Positions 6,823 to 15,012 of a stretch of DNA of 19,014 nt are shown here, in pieces. This DNA comes from Ruminococcus sp. (GTDB taxonomy: Bacteria; Bacillota; Clostridia; Oscillospirales; Ruminococcaceae). Each line of letters opens with the position of its first letter. The stretch's first letter is position 1. The notes under the pieces were generated by a model. It searched no databases and was not told the origin of the DNA. It saw only the letters and a list, made by a program, of their open reading frames with translations. Made by a program: the position numbers and the translations under genes. The stretch covers positions 1-19,014 of the forward strand of contig DMBA01000082.1 of NCBI GenBank assembly GCA_003446315.1, given 5' to 3'.

Positions 6823-8022
6823 GTGATCGGAACAGGATTTCAGGTCGATTTTGACCAAAAACTCGCTAATATCAAGCTCGGTAAAGAAATGGGACTGTAT
6901 GTGTTTGAACCGGTTTTCGAAAGCGTTCAGGACGGCACATCCAGACATGATAACAAAGATGTCATTATGCTGACATCCAACAACTATCTCGGTCTTGCTT
7001 CGCATGATGCGATCAAGGAAGCTATGAAAGCTGCCATTGATGTTTACGGCAGCGGTACCTGCGGCGCACGCCTGCACAACGGCACCACGCTGCTCCATAA
7101 ACAGCTTGAACAGAAGTGCGCTGCTTTCTTCGGCACAGAAGATGCCGTCGTCGTCAGCGCGGGCTATCTTGCAAATGTCGCCGGCATCACCGCACTCGCT
7201 GACACAGAGGATTCGCTCATCATCACCGATCAGCTCAATCACATGAGCATCGTGGACGGCATTGAGCTTGCAAAAGGCAAAGTCCGCATCTTCGACCACA
7301 ACAATATGGAAAAGCTCGAATACATCCTGAAAAAGAACGCGGATGTTGCAAAAAAACTCATCGTGGTGGACGGCGTTTATTCCATGGACGGCGATATCGC
7401 TCCGCTGGATGTCATTACGGAACTGGCTGAAAAATATAACGCAAGCGTCTTTGTGGATGAAGCACATTCGCTCGGATTTGTCGGCGACCACGGACGCGGT
7501 GCATGCGATCTGTTCGGCGTGGAAGACAAAGTACATGTCAAAATGGCAACATTCAGCAAATCCCTCGCCGGCTGCGGCGGCTGCCTCGCTGCCGACCGCG
7601 ACACCTGCACCTATATCCGCCACAATGCACATCAGTATATTTTCAATGCAAGCCTGCCGCCTGCAACGGCTGCCGGTGTTCTGAAAGCATTTGATCTGAT
7701 GGAAACCGAAAAATGGCGTGTCGAAAAGCTCTGGCGCAATACCATCCGCTTCCGCAAGGGCCTCAAGGCTGCCGGATTCGATACCATGGGCAGCATGTCC
7801 CCGATCGTTCCGATCTATATCGGCGATGATATGGTCAACATGAAGATGACAAAGCGTCTGATGGAACTGGGCGTTTATATCGCAACCGCATTGTTCCCGG
7901 CTGTTCCGCAGAATAAGAGCCGTCTGCGTGCGACCATCACCGCATCTTTGAGCAATGAGGAAATTGATACCGCATTGGAAAAGCTGATTCAGGTCGGCAG
8001 AGAATTCGGCATTATCGGCTAA
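6823..8022 (+). CDS. PLP-dependent alpha-oxoamine synthase
   Basis: A 399-residue fold-type I PLP enzyme of the family that includes 8-amino-7-oxononanoate synthase, 2-amino-3-ketobutyrate ligase, 5-aminolevulinate synthase and serine palmitoyltransferase. Visible marks are SNNYLGLA, H140 in DQLNHMS (stacks on PLP), D212 and H215 in VDEAHS, GDHGRG, and the Schiff-base K246 in TFSKSLAG. The family condenses an amino acid with an acyl thioester, loses CO2 and yields an alpha-amino ketone. The start is a GTG, 2 bases after the ketosynthase stop, with AAAGGAG at 6809-6815. No biotin genes are nearby, and its place between ketosynthase and megasynthase argues that it off-loads the finished acyl chain from an ACP, as such domains do in prodiginine pathways. 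The amino-acid substrate (Gly, Ala, Ser or other) cannot be told from sequence alone. Confidence 0.9.
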   Translation: MIGTGFQVDFDQKLANIKLGKEMGLYVFEPVFESVQDGTSRHDNKDVIMLTSNNYLGLASHDAIKEAMKAAIDVYGSGTCGARLHNGTTLLHKQLEQKCAAFFGTEDAVVVSAGYLANVAGITALADTEDSLIITDQLNHMSIVDGIELAKGKVRIFDHNNMEKLEYILKKNADVAKKLIVVDGVYSMDGDIAPLDVITELAEKYNASVFVDEAHSLGFVGDHGRGACDLFGVEDKVHVKMATFSKSLAGCGGCLAADRDTCTYIRHNAHQYIFNASLPPATAAGVLKAFDLMETEKWRVEKLWRNTIRFRKGLKAAGFDTMGSMSPIVPIYIGDDMVNMKMTKRLMELGVYIATALFPAVPQNKSRLRATITASLSNEEIDTALEKLIQVGREFGIIG

Positions 8023-8036
8023 GGGGGGCAGCACAT

Positions 8037-11000
8037 ATGAATTCCAACAACATCAATCTGCTGAATAAAAATAATATCGTGTTCTGCTCCGGTAATCTGC
8101 AAAAGGGAAACACTGCTTTTCTGTTTCCCGGTCACGGCGCACAGTATGTGAATATGCTGCGGGAACTTGCAGATGTGTATCCCGTTGTCCGGCAGACATT
8201 TGCAGAAGCTGACCGCATCTATCAGAAACTGGAAGGCAAAAAGCTGACAGATTGCTTCATCAGTCACGATGATTCTGCACAGGATTCCGTCAGTGAAACA
8301 CTCCGTCAGCCGCGTGTCATGCAGCCTGCGATCTTTTGCTGCAATATGGCAATGTATTATTTGCTCGAAAGCGAAGACTTCCGGGCAGACTGCTTCCTCG
8401 GTCACAGCCTCGGCGAGCTTTCCGCCCTCTGTGCTGCAAAAGTCTTCGATTTTGAGACCGGCTTGCAGATCGCTTATCACCGCGGACGCTGCGCAGAACA
8501 GATCCCGGAACAGGAGCGCGGTTTTATGCTCTCCGTCAACGCCGATGATTCCCCGGAACTCGAACAGAAACTGCTTGCCGGTCTGGATGACTGCCGCGTG
8601 AGCATCGTAAATTCGGCACGGCATTTCAATATTTCCGGCAGCAAGGCGCATATTGAGACGATCAAGCAGCGCTGCGAAGAAGCCGGCATCCGCGCCGTCA
8701 TTCTGAATGTCACACATGCATTCCACTCCGACTGCATGCGTCCGGCTGTGGAGCCTTATCGTTCTGCGATCGCAGGCTTCCGCTTCAGTCTGCCGGAAAC
8801 ACCGGTCTACTCCACCATTCTGGAGCGCTTCTATGAGCCTTCTGATTTTACCGGCGACAAAATGCCGGAGATCCTTGCAAAGCAATTGGTTCAGCCGTTC
8901 AATTTCCGCGATATTATCCGGGAACTGACCCGCCTGCATTATACTGCTTTTATCGAGGTCGGCCCCGGTAATATGCTCGGAAAACTCGTCCATGAAACCA
9001 TTGAACAGGTCTGCGTGCTGGAAACCAATGACCGTAAAAAAGATGATATTGAGGTGTATGAATTGTATAAGGCATCCTATCAGTTGAATCAAGTCTGCCG
9101 GAACGGTGCGGAACCTGCATCTTCCGCCGATTGGAAAGCCGTGCAGAATCTGATTTCCCGTATTACAATGTATCCGCAGAGCGTCATTGATCGTTCCGAT
9201 GAGCCGTTTTATACGGCGCTGGCGATCACCGATGAAAAATTCACGGAGATCCGTGATGCGCTGCAGCCGCTTGTGCCTGCACTGAACATCACAAAGGAAA
9301 CTTCTCTGAACGCAATCTATCAGGCTGTTTCCGGCAGTGCGCAAAGCCCTGAAACCGATATCCTCGCAGATATCAAATCTTATCTGTCCAGTCAGTATCA
9401 CCTTGACTGCACACAGCTCAGCGGCGATCTGAGTCTCAATGAACTTTGCGCTCTGATCGGGAACAAGCAGCCGCTGCCCGCAGATGCCCCCGCACCCAAA
9501 ACGGATGCACCGGCAGCACAGAACGAAACACCCGCTGCGCAGGATACCGCCGTTCCCGCTGAACCGCAGGCATCTGCGCCCGCTGCAAGCACCTGCTGCG
9601 ATGATGCAGAATCCGTCAAGAAATGCATTCGCAGTTTCATTCAGGAAAAAACCGGCTATCCGGCAGAATTTCTGGAAGATGATCTGGATTTTGAAGCCGA
9701 TCTCGGCATTGATTCCGTCAAACAATCGGAGATCTTCGCAAACATCCTCAAGGAATACGGCATTGAAGTGCAGGAGAGTCTCAAGGAATATAATACCATC
9801 GCAAAGGCTGCTGCTTTCGTGATGTCCTGCGGCAAAAAATCCGCTGAAAATGCCGGAACATCCGCGGCTCCCGCTGCAAGCGAAACACCCGCTGCATCAC
9901 AGGCTGCTCCGGAATCCGTCGTTTCCAAGTGCATTGCAGATGCAAAAGAGATCCATGAAAAGATCCTGTCCGTCATCAGCGAGAAAACCGGTTATCCGAA
10001 GGAGATCCTCGAAGATGATCTGGAGCTGGAAGCCGATCTCGGCATCGACTCTGTAAAACAGGCTGATATCTTCGCAAAGATCAGCGAAGACTGCGGCTAT
10101 GCAATGGGCGCAGCAGAAAACATCAAGGCTTATAACACAATTGCAAAAATAACCGCTTTTATTGCTGAGCTCGCTGCAAATGCCCCCGTTTGCGCGGAGT
10201 TCGAAAAAAAAAAATCTGAGCCCGTGCTGAATCTGATGCCGGAATCAGAGCGCACAAACCGCAGATGCGTCACTGTGACCGTTCCGGCAGAATTCGATGC
10301 CAAAAACGGCAGCACTTACTCCTTTCAGGGCAAAAATGTCCTGCTGATCGCAGATTCCGCTGACGGCAGCATCACAGATGCACTCCGGAAAAAGCTGTCT
10401 GCTCTGAGCGCAAACGCCATTGTCCTCTCAGAGCAGCAGCCTGCGGGATCAGACCCGAATCACTTTGCCGCTGCATATGCGGATGCCGATGCACTCGAAA
10501 CAGCCATGCAGCAGATTCTCACCCGGTTCGGCGATGTGCATTGCATCATCAATCTTGCGGCGGTCAGTGAGAAAAAACAGCTCTCCGAATATACAGAACC
10601 CGAATGGGAAGCACGCACCATCGGCTGCTATAACGCATCTCTGATGCCCGCAAGAGCCGTATACGATTTCTTCGCGCATCATAAAGAAGAAACGGCATAT
10701 TTCGCTGTCACAAACATCGGGGATTGCCTTGGCTATGAGTGCGCAGCAGAAAAACTCAATGTCACAGGCGCTGTCAGTGCAGGCTTCCTCAAAGGTATGG
10801 AACGGGAATTGCGTCCGTTCAACTGCAAACTGATCGACTTCACCGACTGCACAGACGCGGAACAGACTGCGGAGACCATCCTGACAGAATGCGGACTGAT
10901 CGAACAGGCAGTTGAGATCTGCTATGATGCAAACGGCATCCGGAAACGCCCTTATGTCATTGAACAGCCGCTGACCGAACAGGAAAAAGCAGAACCGCTG

Positions 11001-12869
11001 GATCTGAATGCGGATGATGTCATCTTTGTGACCGGCGGCAGCCGCGGCATCGTGCATGAATTCATCATCTCCCTTTTTGAGACAGTCAATCCGCAGATCA
11101 TTTTCACCGGCAGAACACCGCTTCCCGATGAAAATGAAGCATGGCTGAAAATGTCTGAGGATGCATTTGCAAAATATAAATCCGCCTATATGATCGCGGA
11201 AAAACAGAAAAATCCGAACATCACCATCCGCAAAGTAGAAAGCCAGTATCAGAAAATGGCAAACGCCAGAAAACTGATGCAGACACTTGCTGAATGGAAG
11301 GAAAAAGGCTATCGCGCTGAATATATGGTCTGCGATGCAGGCAGCCTTTCCGATGTCACCAAAACGGTGCAGGCTGTCATCGCAAAATACGGCAGGATCA
11401 CCGGTATTGTCAACGGTGCCGGTCTGCCCGCACTCGGTCTGGTGCCGAATAAGATCGTTCCGCATGCACAGGAAGTCGTGCGCGTCAAGGCAAACAGCTT
11501 CTTTGCGCTCGCAAAAGCCTGCGCGGATCAGCAGCTCAAATTCTTCTATTCGATCGGTTCCATTTCCGGCAGATTCGGCATGGACGGACAAACGGATTAT
11601 TCTGCCGGTGCGGATCTCATCGTGCGCATGACCTGTGCAGAACGCCGCAGAAATACAGGCTGCAAATATGCCGTTCTGGGATGGTCTGCATGGGCAGATA
11701 CCGGCATGGCAATGCATGAAGGCGTGCGGAAAGTGCAGCAGGGTGAACGCGGACTCGAATATATCTCCATCGCAGAAGGCAGAAGCCGTTTTGCAGAGGA
11801 AGTGCTCTATGGCGGTCAGCTTCCGGAAGCACTCTATTTCGGCAAGCTCGGTACAAACAGCCCGCTTGGTCAGCTCGATTACTATGACTGCGAAGAAAAG
11901 CAGATGCGCGGTCTGACAACGGCACAGGGCTATGTCCTCGACCGCACCGCTTATCCGCTGATCGACCGGATCACCGCCTGCACCGCCAACCGCATCGACG
12001 CTGTCCGTGCCGTCAACACCAGAAAAGATCTGCATTTGCTTGACCATAAAGTAGAGAAAAACTGCGTATTTGCAGGGGTCATGCATATTGAATCCTGCTG
12101 TGAGCTGATCCGGCTGTTCCTCGAAACCCATCACATCGCATATGAACAGTTCCTGCCGCAGATTGATACATTTACATTCAAAAAGTTCATCAAGGTTTAT
12201 CCGGACAGAACCGTTACGCTCCGGCTCTCCGCAGAAGTCCTTTCGCAGAATGCCGATGAAATGCAGTTCCGTGTGTCCATCCATTCTGATTTCATCAACC
12301 GCAAGGGCATCGTGCTGCAAAAAGATCAGGAGCATTCTGCCGGCACGATCACCGTCCGGCTCCACAGCAGCGGTCAGCCCGCACAGGATGCCGCTGAGAT
12401 CCTTGCAGCAGCCGCACAGGCAAAGCCGTTTGATCTGGATCATTATTATCAGAAAGCAGAGGATTATATTTATTTCGGCAAAACCTTCCGCCATGTATGC
12501 AATGCCGGTGTCACGCCCGACGGCAATTACGCCGGAACCGTTGATATTCCGGATGACAGCGTTTATTTCACCGGCAGTATGCATGCAAAAAGCGTCATCT
12601 CCCCGGTCGCACTCGATAACATCGGCAGATTCATGCTGTTCCATGAATTCGAAAAAGAGCATGCATCCGTTGTACCGATCTCTATGGACGGCATCATCAT
12701 CCACAGATATCCTGCCGCCGGAGAAATCGTATCTGTCAGATCCGAATGCATCGAAACAGATGATAAAACTGCCGTTTTCTCGCTGAAATCCGCAGATGCT
12801 TCCGGCAATCTCATCATTGAAATGCAGCATGTTGTGCTGGCAAAGATTAACAGCTATGATTCGAATTGA
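8037..12869 (+). CDS. PUFA-synthase-like megasynthase, AT-ACP-ACP-KR-DH
   Basis: 1610 residues. An acyltransferase (about 28-330) has active S124 in GHSLGEL and HAFH at 227-230, the pattern usual for malonyl-CoA. An Ala/Pro-rich linker (about 478-522) leads to two carrier domains, each with LGIDSVKQ, the phosphopantetheine serines being S560 and S672; this motif is typical of PUFA synthases. A ketoreductase follows, with a structural half from about 765, the NADPH loop TGGSRG at 999-1004 and catalytic Y1188 in QTDYSAG. The C-terminus (about 1330-1605) is a hot-dog dehydratase-like domain keeping H1337 and D1527, but the usual HxxxGxxxxP reads H-K-V-E-K and later A, and DxxxQ/H reads DNIGR. 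There is no KS (it is in the gene at 4223), no enoyl reductase and no thioesterase. An AAGGGGGG-type ribosome site precedes the ATG. An 11-A run sits between ACP2 and KR. Confidence 0.93.
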   Translation: MNSNNINLLNKNNIVFCSGNLQKGNTAFLFPGHGAQYVNMLRELADVYPVVRQTFAEADRIYQKLEGKKLTDCFISHDDSAQDSVSETLRQPRVMQPAIFCCNMAMYYLLESEDFRADCFLGHSLGELSALCAAKVFDFETGLQIAYHRGRCAEQIPEQERGFMLSVNADDSPELEQKLLAGLDDCRVSIVNSARHFNISGSKAHIETIKQRCEEAGIRAVILNVTHAFHSDCMRPAVEPYRSAIAGFRFSLPETPVYSTILERFYEPSDFTGDKMPEILAKQLVQPFNFRDIIRELTRLHYTAFIEVGPGNMLGKLVHETIEQVCVLETNDRKKDDIEVYELYKASYQLNQVCRNGAEPASSADWKAVQNLISRITMYPQSVIDRSDEPFYTALAITDEKFTEIRDALQPLVPALNITKETSLNAIYQAVSGSAQSPETDILADIKSYLSSQYHLDCTQLSGDLSLNELCALIGNKQPLPADAPAPKTDAPAAQNETPAAQDTAVPAEPQASAPAASTCCDDAESVKKCIRSFIQEKTGYPAEFLEDDLDFEADLGIDSVKQSEIFANILKEYGIEVQESLKEYNTIAKAAAFVMSCGKKSAENAGTSAAPAASETPAASQAAPESVVSKCIADAKEIHEKILSVISEKTGYPKEILEDDLELEADLGIDSVKQADIFAKISEDCGYAMGAAENIKAYNTIAKITAFIAELAANAPVCAEFEKKKSEPVLNLMPESERTNRRCVTVTVPAEFDAKNGSTYSFQGKNVLLIADSADGSITDALRKKLSALSANAIVLSEQQPAGSDPNHFAAAYADADALETAMQQILTRFGDVHCIINLAAVSEKKQLSEYTEPEWEARTIGCYNASLMPARAVYDFFAHHKEETAYFAVTNIGDCLGYECAAEKLNVTGAVSAGFLKGMERELRPFNCKLIDFTDCTDAEQTAETILTECGLIEQAVEICYDANGIRKRPYVIEQPLTEQEKAEPLDLNADDVIFVTGGSRGIVHEFIISLFETVNPQIIFTGRTPLPDENEAWLKMSEDAFAKYKSAYMIAEKQKNPNITIRKVESQYQKMANARKLMQTLAEWKEKGYRAEYMVCDAGSLSDVTKTVQAVIAKYGRITGIVNGAGLPALGLVPNKIVPHAQEVVRVKANSFFALAKACADQQLKFFYSIGSISGRFGMDGQTDYSAGADLIVRMTCAERRRNTGCKYAVLGWSAWADTGMAMHEGVRKVQQGERGLEYISIAEGRSRFAEEVLYGGQLPEALYFGKLGTNSPLGQLDYYDCEEKQMRGLTTAQGYVLDRTAYPLIDRITACTANRIDAVRAVNTRKDLHLLDHKVEKNCVFAGVMHIESCCELIRLFLETHHIAYEQFLPQIDTFTFKKFIKVYPDRTVTLRLSAEVLSQNADEMQFRVSIHSDFINRKGIVLQKDQEHSAGTITVRLHSSGQPAQDAAEILAAAAQAKPFDLDHYYQKAEDYIYFGKTFRHVCNAGVTPDGNYAGTVDIPDDSVYFTGSMHAKSVISPVALDNIGRFMLFHEFEKEHASVVPISMDGIIIHRYPAAGEIVSVRSECIETDDKTAVFSLKSADASGNLIIEMQHVVLAKINSYDSN
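10204..10214 (+). repeat. Eleven-A run inside the megasynthase gene
   Basis: Eleven consecutive A bases encode part of E723-K724-K725-K726, in the linker between the second ACP and the ketoreductase. Losing one A leads to a stop after about residue 730, and gaining one leads to a stop after about residue 727. So any slip at this run would give a protein ending after AT-ACP-ACP. Mixed AAA/AAG codons would encode the same lysines without the run. Confidence 0.85.
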
Positions 12870-13605
12870 TCTACAGAAAACGAATATCCTTTCCGGAGAT
12901 TCCCTGCATCAATCATCGTTTTATGCACTGTATCTCCCGATTCCCAACCGGTCTGATACCGCTGCTGCTGCCGCCATGCAGCGGCAGCTCAGTCCGGCGG
13001 AACTGAAAAAATACCGGACATTATTCCGGAATCCGCGCCGGCAGCAGCTCATTCTCTCCGGCAGATTCTTCGCAAAATGGCTGGCTGCGGACTGGCTGAC
13101 GGCATCCGGTGAAACCGAAGTCCTGCCGCGGCAGCTCACGGTCATCAACCGGGAAAACGGCGCTCCGTGTATCTGCGGTCTGCCGGAAGCCGGTCAGATG
13201 CAGCTTTCCATTTCATATGCACAGGAGACGTTCCTGATCGGCTGCGCTGCAACCGGCAGGATCGGCGTTGACCTGGAAGACCGCATTGATCCGGATTCCA
13301 ATTTGCCTTCGCTGGTTTTGAGTCAGCAGGAACGGGATCTGATGAACAGCCGCATGTTCGGCTATGACAGAGCACAAACCGTTCTGCTGCTCTGGTGCCT
13401 GAAAGAAGCCATTCTGAAAGCCGTCGGACTGGGTTTTTCACGCGGGTATCTCCCCATCGAATTCCACACCGACCATACAGCGCTTTTTCTGGATGACCGG
13501 CAGCATGTCATTCCGGAAGGCGAACAGATCTCCTGTCTTTACGACATCAACGAACAATTATGCGCCGTCATTTGCCGCATCGGAAAGGACACAGCTCATG
13601 ATTAG
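12856..13605 (+). CDS. Sfp-type 4'-phosphopantetheinyl transferase
   Basis: Transfers the phosphopantetheine arm of CoA to the carrier-domain serines, presumably S560 and S672 of the preceding megasynthase. It is 249 residues from the ATG at 12856, which overlaps the megasynthase stop by 14 bases. A longer frame from 12796 would lie deeper in that gene and adds sequence unlike the family. Magnesium- and CoA-binding motifs are clear: GVDLED with D139 and E141, and WCLKEAILKAVG with W180, K183, E184 and K188. The length fits two-lobed Sfp/Gsp enzymes (about 220-250), not the short AcpS type. No strong ribosome site is seen, so translation is probably coupled. A perfect 8-bp stem (12967-12974 with 12981-12988) lies near the start of the message. 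Confidence 0.92.
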   Translation: MIRIDLQKTNILSGDSLHQSSFYALYLPIPNRSDTAAAAAMQRQLSPAELKKYRTLFRNPRRQQLILSGRFFAKWLAADWLTASGETEVLPRQLTVINRENGAPCICGLPEAGQMQLSISYAQETFLIGCAATGRIGVDLEDRIDPDSNLPSLVLSQQERDLMNSRMFGYDRAQTVLLLWCLKEAILKAVGLGFSRGYLPIEFHTDHTALFLDDRQHVIPEGEQISCLYDINEQLCAVICRIGKDTAHD

Positions 13606-14125
13606 ATACCGCGCAGTTTTATATATGACCCGTTCTTATATTCCGTGGGTCTGCTATTGGACATTCAGTGCATTTCATATGCGGTTTGCACCGCTGCTCA
13701 GTCTCCTTATTGTGACCGGTATTTTGCTTGCGGAATATCGGGAAAAACGATTTGCCCTGATGGATGTCGTCATGCTCGGATATGCACTGATCGCTGCCTT
13801 TTTCAACTATCTGACACCGCTTGACTGGTTCCTGACCGGCGACGGCTATTTCGGCTACGGCACCCTGACCCTCATGGCGGTGCTCAGCATCCTGCGCCGC
13901 AAACCCTTTGCACAGTATTACATCAGCAAAGAACACCCGCAGACTGCCAAGGATAACCGCGCTGCATTCCTGTTTTCCGGCATCTGGAGCATCGTGTTTT
14001 TCATCAGCACATGCATCTTCCTGCTGATCCGGACACCCGCAGCAGCCGTCATCAGCTCCAATGTATTTGTCGCGCTCGGAATCCTCAGCAGCCTTCGGAT
14101 CTTATATATCCCAAAAAATCCGTAA
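13598..14125 (+). CDS. Small polytopic membrane protein, unknown role
   Basis: 175 residues from the ATG at 13598, which overlaps the PPTase stop by 8 bases and has AAAGGA 8 bases upstream. It is very hydrophobic and aromatic, with predicted helices at about 14-45 (long, perhaps two), 54-72, 84-99, 122-144 and 148-171, and no signal peptide. The cytoplasmic loop after the third helix holds RRKPFAQYYI, and later come NRAAF and a tryptophan in the fourth helix. This RKPF-x3-Y...NR...W pattern recalls small integral membrane proteins of undefined function, but I cannot name the family. The tight coupling with the PPTase and AccD genes argues that it serves the pathway, for example as a membrane anchor, a modifying factor, or a self-protection protein. 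Its function is not established by the sequence. Confidence 0.8.
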   Translation: MIRYRAVLYMTRSYIPWVCYWTFSAFHMRFAPLLSLLIVTGILLAEYREKRFALMDVVMLGYALIAAFFNYLTPLDWFLTGDGYFGYGTLTLMAVLSILRRKPFAQYYISKEHPQTAKDNRAAFLFSGIWSIVFFISTCIFLLIRTPAAAVISSNVFVALGILSSLRILYIPKNP

Positions 14126-14166
14126 CAATATGCAAAAACAACCATTCCCGATCAAAGGAGTTCCAC

Positions 14167-15012
14167 ATGATTCAAGTGAAAGAAAGCGTCAAAGAGATCC
14201 TTTCGCGCAAAAAAGAACACGCCCTTTGCTTCTGCAAGGCGTGCTGTATTGAACAGGATTATGATACGGTTCTGGAGAACCGCATGGTTTGCCCTTCCTG
14301 CGGCGCATATATGCGCATGCATGCGCGGGAACGGCTGGATATTACAGTTGACCGCGGCAGTTTTCATGAATATGACAAAACGCTGCAAAGCACCAACCCG
14401 ATCGCTTTCCCCAATTATCAGGCAAAGCTCGATCAGGCGAAAAGCACCAGCATGCTGCGGGAAGCCGTCATTTGCGGCAAGGCAAAGATCGAAGGCAATC
14501 CCTGCGCCGTCTTCATCATGGACAGCTATTTCATGATGGGCAGCATGGGCACAGTCGTCGGCGAGAAGATCACGCGGCTGTTTGAAAAAGCATCGGCGGA
14601 TCATCTTCCGGTCGTCGGCATCATCACATCCGGCGGCGCACGCATGCAGGAAGGCATCTTCTCTTTGATGCAGATGGCGAAAGTCAGCGGTGCGGTGAAG
14701 CGTCACAGCGATGCGGGCGGCTTATATATCTCCGTTCTGACCGATCCCACCACCGGCGGCGTGACTGCGAGCTTTGCCATGCAGGGCGATATCATCATCG
14801 CAGAGCCGAATGCCCTGATCGGTTTTGCCGGAAAACGTGTCATCGAACAGACAACCGGCGAAACACTTCCGGAAGGCTTTCAGCGCTCCGAATTCCTGCT
14901 GGAACACGGCTTTCTGGATATCGTGGAAACCCGCGAACGCATGCGTTATACCCTTGGCAGACTGCTGCATATGCACAATAAACAGAACATCAGAAAGAGG
15001 AACGTATCATGA
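14167..15012 (+). CDS. accD: Acetyl-CoA carboxylase carboxyltransferase, beta subunit
   Basis: With the alpha subunit, moves the carboxyl group from carboxybiotin to acetyl-CoA, giving malonyl-CoA in the cytoplasm. It is 281 residues from the ATG at 14167, with AAAGGAG ending 6 bases before it; an upstream in-frame start at 14011 lies inside the previous gene and is unlikely. The N-terminus has the AccD zinc ribbon C23-x2-C26-x15-C42-x2-C45, then the crotonase-like carboxyltransferase core with TSGGARMQEG, DPTTGGVTASFAMQGD and GFAGKRVIEQT, all close to family consensus. It is followed by accA with an ATGA overlap. Biotin carboxylase and biotin carrier genes are not in the window, so this pair must borrow them. 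Placed inside the lipid synthase operon, it probably raises malonyl-CoA supply on demand. Confidence 0.93.
   Translation: MIQVKESVKEILSRKKEHALCFCKACCIEQDYDTVLENRMVCPSCGAYMRMHARERLDITVDRGSFHEYDKTLQSTNPIAFPNYQAKLDQAKSTSMLREAVICGKAKIEGNPCAVFIMDSYFMMGSMGTVVGEKITRLFEKASADHLPVVGIITSGGARMQEGIFSLMQMAKVSGAVKRHSDAGGLYISVLTDPTTGGVTASFAMQGDIIIAEPNALIGFAGKRVIEQTTGETLPEGFQRSEFLLEHGFLDIVETRERMRYTLGRLLHMHNKQNIRKRNVS

Noticed and set aside
6823..8022. Calling the PLP enzyme a biotin-pathway bioF or threonine-pathway kbl
   Set aside because: The family cannot be split by eye, there are no biotin or threonine genes nearby, and the gene lies coupled between ketosynthase and megasynthase genes, so a pathway-specific role is more likely.
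9360..9480. A third ACP-like segment before the two clear ACPs of the megasynthase
   Set aside because: Length and helix pattern are suggestive (residues about 440-480), but there is no LGxDS motif or serine in the right place.
12967..12988. GCTGCCGC/GCGGCAGC hairpin early in the PPTase gene
   Set aside because: It is a strong stem but falls in GC-rich Ala/Arg/Gln codons; I see no evidence of a regulatory function beyond a possible slowing of translation.
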